From Candidatus Gastranaerophilales bacterium (GTDB lineage: Bacteria; Cyanobacteriota; Vampirovibrionia; Gastranaerophilales; Gastranaerophilaceae): 43,972 nt of DNA. A program made the translations under genes and the position numbers. Below the pieces are notes generated by a model. That model ran no database searches and had not been told where the DNA came from. It worked only from the letters and a program-made list of their open reading frames with translations. Positions within the stretch are counted from its first letter, which is position 1, and every line of letters begins with the position of its first letter. Location: assembly GCA_910587175.1 (NCBI GenBank), contig CAJULH010000013.1, positions 1 to 43,972 of the forward strand, in the 5' to 3' direction. Below, one piece after another: positions 24,184-32,750 of the stretch.

Positions 24184-25119
24184 ATGGAAGAGAACTTAGA
24201 CATAATTACCATTGGGGAGAGTTTAATAGAATTATCTGCATCCGGCTCACTAAAAACAAGCGGATGTTTTGACAAATATTATGGCGGAGATACCCTGGTA
24301 ACTGCGGTTGCAGCGTTAAGAAGCGGTTCAAAGGTAGGATATATAACAAAGGTCGGAAATGACAGCTTTGGAGAATACCTGCTTGATGCCTGGCAGTCTG
24401 AGGGGCTTGATGCAAGCAGGGTGAAACTTTCCACAGAGCAAAACGGTGTATATTTTGTCGGAAGCCATAATGGCACAAGAGAATATCAGTACTACAGAAA
24501 AAAAACAGCCGCAAGTACATTATGCATTGATGATATAGACTTTGATTATATAAAAAGAGCAAAACTTATTTATGCGACAGGATTCGCCCAAAGTCTTTCC
24601 CTGAGCGCAAGAGAGGCAATAAATGAAGTTTTCAGATTTGCAAAAGAAAATGACATTATGACAGCCTATGATCCAAATTGCCAAAAATCTTGCACAAACA
24701 GCGACGAAGCTCTTGAAAATTTCAATATGATAAGAGAATACACAGATATATTATTCGTTGAAGCTGGTGATGGCTTATGTCTTTTTGATACAGCAAGTGC
24801 AAACATGTTAATTACAAAGCTTTCAGACCTTGCTATAAAATCCGTTATTGTAAAAGACAAGGAAAACGGAGTGTTTGTCTATGAAAATAACGACACAATA
24901 AACATACCTCCGCTTGAATATAATATGATAGATGCTACAGGTGCTTCAAATGCTTTTAACGGAGCATATCTCAGCAGAATATTAAATGGCGATTCCGCGC
25001 GTAATGCGGCACAATATGCAGATGCGCTGTGTTTGCTGCAGATGCAAAATATCGGGGCAATTAAATCAATCCCCGCAAAAGATAGAGTAGAAGAGTATTG
25101 CGAGAAAATTTATGGGTAA
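24184..25119 (+). CDS. PfkB-fold sugar kinase homologue with degenerate active site
   Basis: A 311-residue ribokinase/PfkB-fold protein, closest in pattern to 2-keto-3-deoxygluconate kinases (ITIGESLIELSASG, GGDTLVTAVAALRSG). Key residues are altered: the family signature DTxGAGD appears as D250-A-T-G-A-S-N256, so the catalytic Asp is Asn; the substrate-binding Asn of GGDTxNxA is lost (GGDTLVTA); DPNxR reads DPNCQ. The fold is preserved over full length, so it may be a regulatory pseudokinase or an enzyme with changed chemistry. It overlaps csaB by 8 nt and heads a run with the histidine genes. Confidence 0.82.
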   Translation: MEENLDIITIGESLIELSASGSLKTSGCFDKYYGGDTLVTAVAALRSGSKVGYITKVGNDSFGEYLLDAWQSEGLDASRVKLSTEQNGVYFVGSHNGTREYQYYRKKTAASTLCIDDIDFDYIKRAKLIYATGFAQSLSLSAREAINEVFRFAKENDIMTAYDPNCQKSCTNSDEALENFNMIREYTDILFVEAGDGLCLFDTASANMLITKLSDLAIKSVIVKDKENGVFVYENNDTINIPPLEYNMIDATGASNAFNGAYLSRILNGDSARNAAQYADALCLLQMQNIGAIKSIPAKDRVEEYCEKIYG

Positions 25120-26128
25120 AAGAGTATTAATTTCAGGTTACATAGGCTTTCAAAACTTTGGTGACGATGCAATTTTGGGACTTCTTGTAAGATATTTAAG
25201 AAAATCAAACTGTGCTATAACCGCACTGTCATCTGACCCCGAAAGTACGGAAAAAATGTTCAAAATAAAAGCATTAAACTATATGAATTTCTTTCATATT
25301 CTCTGGGGTGTATTTGACACAAATGTTCTGATAAGCGGCGGTGGAAGCCTTATACAAAACGGCACAAGCTCACTCAGCCTTTTGTATTATCTTGCAATTA
25401 TTTTTCTTGCAAAACTTTTCGGAAAAAAAGTAATCATATTTGCCCAGGGCATAGGTCCGATTTATGGCAAAGGATACCAGTGGCTATCAAAAAAGATTCT
25501 TAAAATGTGTGACCTTATTTTGGTAAGAGATGTATTTTCGCAAAGAATTCTAAAAAAATGGGGAATACATTCAAGATACGTCCCAGATCCTGTTTGGGAT
25601 ATTAAATGCCCGCCGCTTGAACCTATGGGCTATGTCGGCGTACAACTTAGAAACTACAGATTCCTGCATCCGACTCTTTTAAAGGAGCTTGCAAAATACA
25701 TTGGTGTATACTTTGGAGACAGAAAAATCAAAATTTTCTCATTCCAGGCTTCCCAGGATTCGGAACTTGCATATAAGTTTGAATACTGGCTAAAGGCACA
25801 ATGTTCCGATATTTCTACAGAAGTTGTAATCCCGACTTCACACAATCAGCTTCTGGAAGAATTTTCACATCTTGAATATCTATTTGCAATGAGATACCAT
25901 GCAGTTTTAATTGCACTTAAGATGGGAATAAAAGTTCTTCCTATTTCATACGATGTAAAGGTTCAAAACCTTGCATCAGAATTCAATATTCCATATATTG
26001 AAGCATGTGAAGAATCTGATTATTATTCATACATCAGAGATTTAAAAAATTATACGGAAGATGAATATTTTGAAAGCAGAAGAAATGAAACTTTCGACTG
26101 GGAAGTATTAAACCGTTTTGTTAAATAA
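25112..26128 (+). CDS. csaB: Polysaccharide pyruvyl transferase (CsaB family)
   Basis: A 338-residue pyruvyl transferase. The start ISGYIGFQNFGDDAILGLL, the LISGGGSLIQNGTSSLSLLYYL segment, the QGIGPI motif and the C-terminal MRYHAVLIALKMGIKVLPISYD are characteristic. CsaB adds ketal-linked pyruvate to cell-wall polysaccharide, which anchors SLH-domain surface proteins; in cyanobacteria-related lineages this links the outer membrane to peptidoglycan. No SLH protein is in the window. The start overlaps the PfkB-like gene by 8 nt. Confidence 0.9.
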   Translation: MGKRVLISGYIGFQNFGDDAILGLLVRYLRKSNCAITALSSDPESTEKMFKIKALNYMNFFHILWGVFDTNVLISGGGSLIQNGTSSLSLLYYLAIIFLAKLFGKKVIIFAQGIGPIYGKGYQWLSKKILKMCDLILVRDVFSQRILKKWGIHSRYVPDPVWDIKCPPLEPMGYVGVQLRNYRFLHPTLLKELAKYIGVYFGDRKIKIFSFQASQDSELAYKFEYWLKAQCSDISTEVVIPTSHNQLLEEFSHLEYLFAMRYHAVLIALKMGIKVLPISYDVKVQNLASEFNIPYIEACEESDYYSYIRDLKNYTEDEYFESRRNETFDWEVLNRFVK

Positions 26129-26158
26129 ACCGGACACCTCAAAAAAGGAAGGCTAAAA

Positions 26159-27391
26159 ATGATTATTCCAAGCATTGACCTTATGGATGGAAAAGCTGTC
26201 CAGCTAAGGCAAGGTAAAGAAAAAGTACTTGAAAAAGAAAATGTTATAGAACTAGCAAAATATTATGCAAGATTTGGCGAAATTGCCGTAATAGACCTTG
26301 ATGCAGCAATGAATACCGGCAAAGACAACGAAGAACTTATCCGGCAGATATGTAAAATTGCAGAATGCAGAGTAGGCGGAGGTATTAGAACCGTTGAAAA
26401 AGCTAAAAGAATGATTGCATATGGCGCAAAAAAAATAATCATAGGAACTGCAGCCAATGAAAATTTCTTAGCAAAACTCCCCAAAGACAGAGTAATTGTT
26501 GCAATTGATTCAAGAAACGGAAAAATTACTGTTGACGGGTGGCAGACAGACACAGAAGTATCCACGCAAACCCACGTGCAAAGATTTGGTGACTTTTGTT
26601 CTGGTTTTTTGTATACAATAGTTGAAAAAGAAGGAATGCTGCAGGGTACAAACCTCGATGCCTTCCGCGAAATAAGAAAGATTACAAACAAACCGATAGT
26701 TGCAGCAGGCGGCATTGCAAGCATCGAGGAAATTCAGGAACTTTCCAAAATGGACATTTCGTGTCAACTCGGGATGTCAATTTATACCGGCAAAATAAAC
26801 CTGGAAGATGCATTTTGCGCCTGTCTTGACTTTAAAAAATCAAAAGACGGCTTAATTCCAACTATTGTGCAGGATAAAAATACAAAACAGGTTTTAATGC
26901 TTGCATATTCAAATAAGGAATCTGTATTAAAGTCCCTCACAACAGGAAAAGCCACATACTACAGCAGGTCAAGAAAAGAACTCTGGACAAAAGGTGAAAC
27001 CTCCGGAAATACACAGGAACTTGTAAGTGCAAAATTTGATTGCGACAAAGATACAATTTTATACAAGGTCGTTCAAAACGGCAATGCTTGTCATTTGGGC
27101 ACATACAGCTGTTTTGAAGACAAAGATTTTTCTCTTTACGAACTATACAAACTCATAGTTGAAAGAAAACAAAAATTACCTGAAAATTCATATACTACAA
27201 AGCTTTTCAAAGATGAATTTTACCTAAAAAGAAAAGTTATGGAAGAAGCTTTTGAAACAGTAAATTTTGAAATGGGCGACGGACTTGGCTGGGAAGCAGC
27301 AGATTTAATATATCACCTGCTTGTATTTATGGCTATGCATGATATTGCGCCAAATGACATTATCAACAACCTTGCTTCCCGCGCAAAATAG
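26159..27391 (+). CDS. hisA: Trifunctional histidine biosynthesis protein HisA-HisI-HisE
   Basis: A 410-residue fusion covering three histidine steps. Residues 1-228: HisA, the ProFAR isomerase TIM barrel (IIPSIDLMDGKAVQLRQG, CRVGGGIRTVEKA, VAAGGIAS). Residues 230-317: HisI, phosphoribosyl-AMP cyclohydrolase (MLAYSNKESV, TYYSRSRKELWTKGETSGN, and Cys/His metal ligands in NACHLGTYSC). Residues 320-410: HisE, phosphoribosyl-ATP pyrophosphatase (KRKVMEEAFETVNF, WEAADLIYHLLVF). In HisA Asp8 and the second-half catalytic Asp position, filled in typical enzymes, should be checked. HisI-HisE fusions are common; adding HisA is unusual. Good AAGGAAGG ribosome binding site. hisD follows. Confidence 0.92.
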   Translation: MIIPSIDLMDGKAVQLRQGKEKVLEKENVIELAKYYARFGEIAVIDLDAAMNTGKDNEELIRQICKIAECRVGGGIRTVEKAKRMIAYGAKKIIIGTAANENFLAKLPKDRVIVAIDSRNGKITVDGWQTDTEVSTQTHVQRFGDFCSGFLYTIVEKEGMLQGTNLDAFREIRKITNKPIVAAGGIASIEEIQELSKMDISCQLGMSIYTGKINLEDAFCACLDFKKSKDGLIPTIVQDKNTKQVLMLAYSNKESVLKSLTTGKATYYSRSRKELWTKGETSGNTQELVSAKFDCDKDTILYKVVQNGNACHLGTYSCFEDKDFSLYELYKLIVERKQKLPENSYTTKLFKDEFYLKRKVMEEAFETVNFEMGDGLGWEAADLIYHLLVFMAMHDIAPNDIINNLASRAK

Positions 27392-27454
27392 CATTTTTAC
27401 AAAATATTTTACGCAAAACGGGCTTCTTATCTTTTGAACAAACGGATTAAAACC

Positions 27455-28720
27455 ATGAAAATATACACTAAAAATGATCTTAAAAATGAAGAATTTTTGA
27501 AAAGCTTCTATTCAGAGATAGAATTTGAAGCCCTAAATGATGTTGCAAAAATCATTGAAGATATCAAACTGCGCAAAGATTCTGCATTGATTGAATACTG
27601 TAAACGCTTTAATGACGGAGATTTTCAAAACTCTGATGATTTTTTAGTTTCAGAAAATGAAATTGAAGAAGCGTACAAAAAAACAGACAAAAAAACCATT
27701 GAAACCATTAAAATTGCACAAAAAAATGTGTTTGAATTTGCAAAGAAACAGTTTGATTGCATAAAAGAGCTTGAAATAAAGATGGGGGACTCAATTCTCG
27801 GACATAAAATTGTTCCGATTAATTCCGTTCTCTGTTACGTTCCCGGCGGAAATTATCCGCTTCCAAGCTCCTGCATAATGACTGTAACACCGGCAAAAGT
27901 GGCAGGCGTTAAAAATATTTACCTTACATCCCCCAGAATAAAGCCGCAAACCATAGTTGCAGCGCATATTTCAGGTGCAGACAGGATTTACAAACTCGGC
28001 GGAGCACAGGCAGTATCTGCTTTTGCATATGGTACTGAAAGCATTAATCCGGTGGATAAAATAGCAGGTCCCGGAAACAAATATGTAACCTTTGCAAAAA
28101 AATATGTTTACGGAAAATGCGACATAGATTTTCTTGCAGGACCATCCGAGGTTTTAATTGTAGCCGATGATACAGCAAATCCAAAACTTATAAGCGCAGA
28201 CATGCTGGCGCAGGCAGAGCACGATAAAGATGCAAGGGCGTATTTAATTACAACAAGCAAAAAACTTGCGGAAGATGTGGAAAAAAGTGCAAGAGCCCAG
28301 CTTTCAAACCTTGAAACAAAGGAAATAGCTGAAATTGCATTTGAAAAATCAGTCTGTGTAGTTGTTGAGCACATCAGCGAAGCGGTAGAAATAGCAAATT
28401 TAAGGGCGCCCGAACATCTTGAGTTGATGTTTAAAGGGGCAGAAGACAAAGCTTTTGAGTTTAAAAATTACGGTTCACTGTTTATAGGTCAAAACTGCGC
28501 AGAGGTGTTCGGGGATTACTGTTCTGGCACAAACCATGTCTTACCCACAAATAAAGCTTCAAGATACACGGGCGGTTTGAGCGTTTTTGATTTTATTAAA
28601 ATTTTAACTTATCAAAATATTGATAAAAAAACAGCTAAAACTCTTGCAGAAACTGCATCAAACCTTGCAGAAGCCGAAGGACTTTTTGCACATAAACTTG
28701 CTTCAGATCTTAGAAAATAA
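27455..28720 (+). CDS. hisD: Histidinol dehydrogenase
   Basis: A 421-residue NAD-dependent histidinol dehydrogenase, the last histidine step. Motifs VLCYVPGGNYPLPSS, KLGGAQAVSAFAYGT, KIAGPGNKYV, IDFLAGPSEVLI, LAQAEHDKDA and the C-terminal NHVLPT with GGLSVFDF are intact. The frame is open to a TTG at 27434, but the ATG at 27455 gives the usual length. It follows the HisA-I-E gene by 63 nt, probably in the same operon. Confidence 0.94.
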   Translation: MKIYTKNDLKNEEFLKSFYSEIEFEALNDVAKIIEDIKLRKDSALIEYCKRFNDGDFQNSDDFLVSENEIEEAYKKTDKKTIETIKIAQKNVFEFAKKQFDCIKELEIKMGDSILGHKIVPINSVLCYVPGGNYPLPSSCIMTVTPAKVAGVKNIYLTSPRIKPQTIVAAHISGADRIYKLGGAQAVSAFAYGTESINPVDKIAGPGNKYVTFAKKYVYGKCDIDFLAGPSEVLIVADDTANPKLISADMLAQAEHDKDARAYLITTSKKLAEDVEKSARAQLSNLETKEIAEIAFEKSVCVVVEHISEAVEIANLRAPEHLELMFKGAEDKAFEFKNYGSLFIGQNCAEVFGDYCSGTNHVLPTNKASRYTGGLSVFDFIKILTYQNIDKKTAKTLAETASNLAEAEGLFAHKLASDLRK

Positions 28721-28783
28721 TTACACATCAAAATATGCGCCATATGCAGCATCTAAAAACTTCATAGATTTTAAGGAAAAACA

Positions 28784-29470
28784 ATGAAAATCAGAATACA
28801 ATTTTTAGACAAAGAAAAACAATATAAGCTTTTCGGACTTTTAGTCAAAATCGCATTTCATATTAAAAAATATTTTTACGACTGCAAAGTAATAAATTAT
28901 CCAAAAAACCTGAATGGCTGTCTTTTTGCACTTTGGCATTCAAGACAGTGCGGAGTATATGGCATTCCCGAAAGAGAAAAACTTCACTGCCTGATTAGCC
29001 GCTCCAGAGATGGCGAAATTATTGCGGCTGCTGCCGAATCACTTGGTATAAAAACAGTAAGAGGTTCCCAAAAAAAAGGCGGTACGCAGGCTTCGCTTGA
29101 AATTTTGGATGTTTTAAAAGAAGGAAATAATGTTGCCATAACTATAGATGGTCCCAAGGGTCCAAAAGAGGTTGTAAAAAAAGGAATAGTAGAAATTGCA
29201 AAACTTTCCGGCGTGCCTATTGTTCCTTTTGCATGGTACAGCCCTTCTAAAGGTTTTATAAAATTAAAAACCTGGGATGATTTTTGTTTTCCTCTTTTTT
29301 GCAAAAAACTTTGTCTTCTTTGCGGAGAACCAATCTATGTAGATAAAGACGCAGACGACAATGCCATTGAAAAAATACGAAAACAGGTTGAAGATGATTT
29401 AATAATGCTGCAAAATGAGGTTAGCAAAAATTTCTTTGAATATTATAAAAACGGTAAAAATACTCCGTAA
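28784..29470 (+). CDS. DUF374-family lysophospholipid/lipid A-type acyltransferase
   Basis: A 228-residue protein of the DUF374 acyltransferase family. The conserved ALWHSRQ (catalytic His), LISRSRDGEIIAAAAESLGIKTVRGS, and ITIDGPKGPKEVVKKGIVEIAKLSGVPIVPF motifs are present. The N-terminus is weakly hydrophobic and basic, consistent with a membrane-associated enzyme. Members are thought to add acyl chains to lipid A precursors or lysophospholipids. AAGGAAAAAC ribosome binding site; 63 nt after hisD. Confidence 0.88.
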   Translation: MKIRIQFLDKEKQYKLFGLLVKIAFHIKKYFYDCKVINYPKNLNGCLFALWHSRQCGVYGIPEREKLHCLISRSRDGEIIAAAAESLGIKTVRGSQKKGGTQASLEILDVLKEGNNVAITIDGPKGPKEVVKKGIVEIAKLSGVPIVPFAWYSPSKGFIKLKTWDDFCFPLFCKKLCLLCGEPIYVDKDADDNAIEKIRKQVEDDLIMLQNEVSKNFFEYYKNGKNTP

Positions 29471-29570
29471 TAAGTACTTTTGCTAAAAACCCCAAACCCG
29501 CATAAAACCAGCCGCAATATTGGCAAAATTTTTTATTCATCAGTTTTTTAAAAACAAATGAGAGTAACCG

Positions 29571-30710
29571 ATGCAAATAAATTCATACAATATAGTAAAA
29601 TATACCCCAAAAAATCCCTATATATTAAAGGGCAGCCCTTATTCGGGGGGGGGGGGGACAGCAAATCCCAACTTTCATAACGCAATAAACTATGCAGCAA
29701 ATAATGCGGTACTAAGTCCAGATGCGCCTGTAATTTTTCCAAATAACGAAAATCTGCAGGCACATTTTTTGCCTTTAAATTTTACAAGCTCAAAAAGGGT
29801 GGCAAGAAAGGATGTGCCGATTGTAAGATTTGATGAAAGCATCAGATGTCCGTGCTGCGGTGAGAGAATGGCAACATTTGACAAAACCAAAGCTAAAAAA
29901 TTGGCCATAAAAATTTCAATGAAAAGCGGTCAGGATTTAACAAATATTCTAAAAGAAAATATATGTGAATTTCAACCAAATAAAAGAGCATTGGTAAGAG
30001 AAATTGCAAGACTAGCCTCCAAACATCCGGATAAAAGGTTTTCAGACCTTCTTGAGCTGCTATCAGAAAAATACATAAACACCCTTAGAATGAAACAGAT
30101 AATGGTTACAATGGAGCTGGCAAATGAGCTGCCACACTTAAGACCAAGAAAAACTGCAAAAATCAAAGAATGGCAGGCAGAGCAAATCCAAAGAATATTG
30201 GATGCAAACACAGAAGGGGAATTTAAAAATAAATACCTTATTACATCCTTTATAGAAACTGCGCACATAAACAACATAAGAATAGATGAAGAAAAAATCC
30301 GAAGCTACTTTGGCAAACTGCCAAACTCTAAGAATTCAGCAGAAGCATATGTCGTAAAATACAAAAGAAGAGCCTCAAAGGAAGCTGTGTACAAAATCAT
30401 CAAAAATACAGAGCCCACAATTGAGCACATAATACCATTTTCAGAAAGCGGAGACAATAAAGCGCGCAATCTTCTTGTAATGTGTTCTGATTGTAATACC
30501 ATACGCGGAGATATTTCATATGATGACTTTATACAAGCGCACCCCGAAATGCTTCAAAACATAAAAAAATATTTTGCAGACATAAAAAGAGTGCTCCGCG
30601 ACAAGAAAAATGAACTTACACCTGAACAAAAAGAAATGTATGCAAACTATATCAACGATGTAAAGACAACATTGGAAAGATATTCGCCGGATAATTTTTG
30701 TTTTGAATAA
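29571..30710 (+). CDS. HNH endonuclease-domain protein with poly-G tract
   Basis: A 379-residue protein. Residues 1-85 are Asn/Pro-rich and disordered and contain SGGGGT, encoded by a 13-G run. A CPCCGERM zinc knuckle lies at about 93-100. A helical middle (about 100-275) follows, then an HNH/McrA-type domain (about 280-325): PTIEHIIPFSESGDNKARNLLVMCSDCNTIRGD, with the His-Ile-Ile-Pro, NLL, and CxxCN residues of active HNH enzymes. No methylase or restriction specificity partner is near, so a classic restriction-modification role is not supported. A slip in the G run would cut the protein at about residue 30. Ribosome binding site GAGAG. Confidence 0.82.
   Translation: MQINSYNIVKYTPKNPYILKGSPYSGGGGTANPNFHNAINYAANNAVLSPDAPVIFPNNENLQAHFLPLNFTSSKRVARKDVPIVRFDESIRCPCCGERMATFDKTKAKKLAIKISMKSGQDLTNILKENICEFQPNKRALVREIARLASKHPDKRFSDLLELLSEKYINTLRMKQIMVTMELANELPHLRPRKTAKIKEWQAEQIQRILDANTEGEFKNKYLITSFIETAHINNIRIDEEKIRSYFGKLPNSKNSAEAYVVKYKRRASKEAVYKIIKNTEPTIEHIIPFSESGDNKARNLLVMCSDCNTIRGDISYDDFIQAHPEMLQNIKKYFADIKRVLRDKKNELTPEQKEMYANYINDVKTTLERYSPDNFCFE
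29645..29657 (+). repeat. Homopolymeric G13 tract inside the HNH gene
   Basis: Thirteen consecutive G residues, codons 25-29 of the HNH gene. The frame is intact as given. Long G runs in coding sequence are hot spots for slipped-strand length change. Assembly error in such a run is also possible. Confidence 0.9.
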
Positions 30711-30724
30711 AAAATATAAAAAAC

Positions 30725-31852
30725 TTAGGTATCCAGTTTTTTTACAAACTCCGGAATTTTATATGCCTCAATAGTCCCCGGAATTACTTCCCAGCCATTT
30801 AGTGCTGCTTCAAGCTCCTCTTTTAAATCGCAAAGAAGCCCGGGTATTATTATTCTCTTATTTTTTACCTTATTTAAAACACTATTTGCACTAACCACTT
30901 TTGATGCAATCTCTGCTGTAATTTTCTGTGCAGACCAAGCCGTTAAAACGCTCATCCCCTCAGACGGTGTTATTACAAGAAATGAACCTTTTGAGAGATT
31001 TGAAATTTCATTTGCAACAGCAAAATAGCTGAGTGCAAAATTTGTCGTCAAAAACACATGGGCATCTTCGCCGGGATTATTAAACTCATACACCTTAGAT
31101 TCAACCTGCAAAGGCATTTCAGGGTCTGTAAAAATATTCTGTCTTAAAATATAAAGCGTAGTAAAAAGAGCTTCATCAAAGGTATCAAAAAGAAGCAGGG
31201 ATGCATACTTACATATATAAGCACTTGCCTTTGCACAGAGAATTTCAGGGTTCTTGTCTTTCAGGCGTATATAAACAGGTGCAGAAAACGCCTCATCGCG
31301 CTCAACAATTGCTTTTTGCCTGTTTAATACAAGAGAGTTAATCGCTTCTGAAAAATTACTGTCAGAAATTTCTTTGAGCTCATCTAAGGCTTCCGGCGCA
31401 ATATAATTCAAACCTGCGGCTTCAATTTTTCTTTTAGCATCTTCACTGTAATTCTTTAGTAAAACCCCCTCAATAGTAAATTCTTCACCGATATTTTCAA
31501 TCTTAAATGACGAAAGCCTTGATATAAGATTGTCAAAATCAGAAGACGAAGGGTCAATAACAACGAGCAGCGGAGGAGGGTTTATAAACCTTTTTTCATG
31601 GCGAAACATTACTTTTTCGCCGCCAACGGTTAAATTCCTGAAGCTGCCTTTAATTTCGACCGTTTTTTGCTGCACTTTTTTTGAATGCGAAAGTTTTTGC
31701 ACAAGCTCCTCGGGAGCGTAGGGACAGGAATTAATATCAGCTTCGCCCTTTGAAAGCTTCACGGAAAACATCATGCAACCCGTACAGCCGCATTTTTTAC
31801 AATTAGCATTTTCTGTCTTTTTTGCAGCGGGCAGTGTTTTAAAAATATCCAT
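30725..31852 (-). CDS. acsC: Corrinoid iron-sulfur protein large subunit homologue (AcsC/CdhE)
   Basis: A 375-residue homologue of the methyl-carrying corrinoid protein large subunit of the Wood-Ljungdahl pathway. The N-terminal [4Fe-4S] motif is complete: C18-x2-C21-x4-C26-x16-C43. GGEKVMFRHEKRFINPPP and the C-terminal cobalamin-binding region (LRQNIFTDPEMPLQVESKVY, LTTNFALSYFAVANEI, EGMSVLTAWSA, RIIIPGL and LNGWEVIPGTIEAYKIPEF) match the family clearly. It is shorter than usual (about 445), mostly in the TIM-barrel middle. The start at 31852 begins MDIFKTLPAAKK as in the family. It is 10 nt after acsD. CODH/ACS and methyltransferase genes are absent here, so the methyl donor and acceptor are unknown. 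Confidence 0.87.
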   Translation of the reverse strand: MDIFKTLPAAKKTENANCKKCGCTGCMMFSVKLSKGEADINSCPYAPEELVQKLSHSKKVQQKTVEIKGSFRNLTVGGEKVMFRHEKRFINPPPLLVVIDPSSSDFDNLISRLSSFKIENIGEEFTIEGVLLKNYSEDAKRKIEAAGLNYIAPEALDELKEISDSNFSEAINSLVLNRQKAIVERDEAFSAPVYIRLKDKNPEILCAKASAYICKYASLLLFDTFDEALFTTLYILRQNIFTDPEMPLQVESKVYEFNNPGEDAHVFLTTNFALSYFAVANEISNLSKGSFLVITPSEGMSVLTAWSAQKITAEIASKVVSANSVLNKVKNKRIIIPGLLCDLKEELEAALNGWEVIPGTIEAYKIPEFVKKLDT

Positions 31853-31862
31853 TGTTCCAAGA

Positions 31863-32747
31863 CTAGACACAGTATGCACTCCCGCTGTTTTGCCCTGAGT
31901 CTGCAGATTCGTTTGAAGCCCCAAAAGCCTTTTTATCGAACAAGGAAAGCATTGCCTCAATAGTTTTTGGATTTTGGCAAACGATAATATTTGCACCTGC
32001 ACACATAAGCGCAGTTGATGTAGCAATCTCAACAGTTGCAGAGCGTGTTTTCAGACTACCTCTGGTATCTTTAAAATCATCGCTTTTTGATTCTTTCGAT
32101 TTAAAACTTTCCTCTCCGGAAAAGACTATAATGGGCGGATTTAAAACCTCATCCCCCTCGTTTCTTGCAATAACAAGCCGCTCAATTATACTATAACCAT
32201 AATCAAGCCCCATTCCGACACAACCGGTATCAGTATCCATTATTATATTTTCAGAAGGAAAACCTAAATCACCGCATAAAATATTTAATTCCTTTGTAAG
32301 GTTAATATCAATGGGAGCTCTTAAAACAAGCCTGATATCATCTTTTAAGGGGGATTCTAAAATACTTTTAACAATAGGTTCATAGTTTAAATCCTGTGCA
32401 AAAGCGATAATACAAGGTTTATCGACTTTTTTTATAATCTTTGGCAAAAACCCGGCATCAAAATTCTTTTGTCCCGAACCTCTTATAATCAAAGGCAATT
32501 CAGCTTTCTTTTGAATATTACAAAAAAGTTTCAGGCAATCCTCAATTTTTAAAAAATCATCATCAATATTAAAATATACTGAAATGTAAGCAGCACCGAT
32601 GTTTTTAGCTTTTTTCTGGGCGGCATCAAACCAAAGAAGGGGATTTTTAACAACGTCCTCTCCCCAATATTCAAGCAGAGGTTTGGGAAAATTCTCCCTG
32701 ATATTCACAAGAATTTCAAGAGCAAATTCCGGCTCGAAGGACTTCAT
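31863..32747 (-). CDS. acsD: Corrinoid iron-sulfur protein small subunit homologue (AcsD/CdhD)
   Basis: A 294-residue TIM-barrel protein matching the small (delta) CoFeSP subunit: YISVYFNI, LIIRGSGQKNFDAGFLPKI, APIDINLTKELNILCGDLG, then MDTDTGCVGMGLDYGYSIIERL and the C-terminal ATSTALMCAGANIIVCQNP. Length is near normal (about 310). It starts 3 nt after the ftsH stop and is followed by acsC at 10 nt, giving an ftsH-acsD-acsC operon. Both subunits form a heterodimer carrying a corrinoid in characterised systems. The C-terminal 35 residues (Lys/Ser-rich) are not conserved. Confidence 0.87.
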   Translation of the reverse strand: MKSFEPEFALEILVNIRENFPKPLLEYWGEDVVKNPLLWFDAAQKKAKNIGAAYISVYFNIDDDFLKIEDCLKLFCNIQKKAELPLIIRGSGQKNFDAGFLPKIIKKVDKPCIIAFAQDLNYEPIVKSILESPLKDDIRLVLRAPIDINLTKELNILCGDLGFPSENIIMDTDTGCVGMGLDYGYSIIERLVIARNEGDEVLNPPIIVFSGEESFKSKESKSDDFKDTRGSLKTRSATVEIATSTALMCAGANIIVCQNPKTIEAMLSLFDKKAFGASNESADSGQNSGSAYCV

Positions 32748-32750
32748 ATT

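Noticed and set aside
29548..29763. Minus-strand frame through the G13 tract
   Set aside because: Created by the tract (poly-Pro) and overlapping the better-supported HNH gene; no ribosome binding site.
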